From an uncultured Clostridia bacterium (lineage in GTDB: Bacteria > Bacillota > Clostridia > TANB77 > CAG-508): DNA of 64,000 nt. The notes under the pieces are model-generated. The model was given only the letters and a program-made list of their open reading frames with translations. It was not told the origin of the DNA and searched no databases. The stretch covers positions 1 to 64,000 of the forward strand of contig CAPNDH010000003.1 of assembly GCA_948664205.1 (NCBI GenBank). The letters are read 5' to 3'. Below are positions 63,761-64,000 of the stretch, one piece after another; the stretch's first letter is position 1; every line of letters begins with the position of its first letter. The position numbers and the translations under genes are program-made.

Positions 63761-63860
63761 TTGGAGGTTGGATGTTGGAGGTTGGAGGTCGGAACCTTGG
63801 GTAATTTCTTCGAAGTATTTACCCTATATTCCAACTTCCAACTTCCAACTTCCAACTTCC
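63761..63860. repeat. Heptamer-armed hairpin between two M16 genes
   Basis: GGAGGTT-type units on one arm, CCAACTT units on the other, centre GGTAATTTCTTCGAAG-TATTTACC. Nearly the same element as 10196-10308. Confidence 0.85.
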
Positions 63861-63863
63861 ATT

Positions 63864-64000
63864 TTAATTTTTCAAAAAATAAACTGTATTTAATTTAACG
63901 CTTTTTGCTACTTCTATAATTTGCTCTTTTGTTACATCTTGTATTTTTTGTTTATATTCTTCAACAGATACATTTGTACCTGCTAATTCTTGACCTAAAT
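63864..64000 (-). CDS. M16-family peptidase, C-terminal end
   Basis: The last 44 codons of a gene entering from the right (LGQELAGTNVSVEEYKQKIQ ... VTKEQIIEVAKSVKLNTVYFLKN), the C-terminal signature of YmfF-type M16 proteins. Stops at 63864-63866, just before the repeat. Confidence 0.75.
   Translation of the reverse strand, partial: LGQELAGTNVSVEEYKQKIQDVTKEQIIEVAKSVKLNTVYFLKN

Noticed and set aside
63748..63855. Extra 36-codon N-terminus of the M16 peptidase
   Set aside because: It translates the heptamer repeat; a good ribosome binding site precedes the ATG at 63747.

Overview
The window is AT-rich and suggests an uncultivated, endospore-forming member of the Clostridia (Bacillota). Sporulation genes (spoIIE, a Spo0E-like regulator too short for routine ORF calling), L-lactate dehydrogenase, a FtsW/MraY/MurE/MurG cluster, sortase-type surface proteins, AGGAGG ribosome binding sites and strong A-tract/T-tract terminators all fit. 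Most genes lie on the minus strand.

Layout. 1-3.6 kb: the end of leuS, then three small orphan genes with their own strong promoters. 3.7-6.5 kb: ldh and a HExxH metallopeptidase-like protein. 6.6-11.8 kb: a peptidoglycan cluster read murE-mraY-ftsW-murG, interrupted by repeat elements. 12-17 kb: two cohesin-domain surface proteins, one with CnaB-like repeats and a dockerin. 17-24 kb: transporter, two-component system, AI-2E-family permease, exonuclease III. 24-28 kb: a lethal-factor-like metallopeptidase, a paired lipoprotein duplication and a G5/3D cell-wall protein. 28.7-35 kb: tatD, acpS, a WG-repeat protein and spoIIE. 35-41 kb: a pilin-like protein and a giant thioester-type adhesin. 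41-45.2 kb: a small variable region (AAA ATPase, unknown protein, RhuM) beside tRNA-Cys and tRNA-Gly. 45.5-46.8 kb: D,D-carboxypeptidase. 47-61.9 kb: a long minus-strand operon for a type IV secretion-like machine with three pilin-like proteins, PrgI-like, split VirB4, VirB6-like, two VirB8-like proteins and a membrane-anchored double cell-wall hydrolase, but no relaxase or coupling protein in view. 62-64 kb: Spo0E-like and two M16 peptidases.

The most striking observation is a shared +1 frame disruption. Five genes (metallopeptidase 5358-6453, AAA ATPase 41432-42629, rhuM 44153-45164, carboxypeptidase 45542-46820, secretion hydrolase 50223-53022) are each split at an in-frame CGG codon, and skipping only the C of that CGG (so that GGN, Gly, is read) restores one full-length protein. 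In-frame CGG is otherwise nearly absent. It is used as a sense codon only in six small or accessory ORFs, five of which share an unusual promoter with TTATGTAA in the spacer. This suggests +1 frameshifting at CGG codons, or at least a very unusual status for CGG.

The intergenic DNA carries at least four families of dispersed palindromic repeats. One of them sits directly after four minus-strand stop codons and is in one case interrupted by another element. A GC-rich core flanked by 21-bp perfect inverted AT-rich arms (28609-28702) is a candidate structured RNA or small mobile element.
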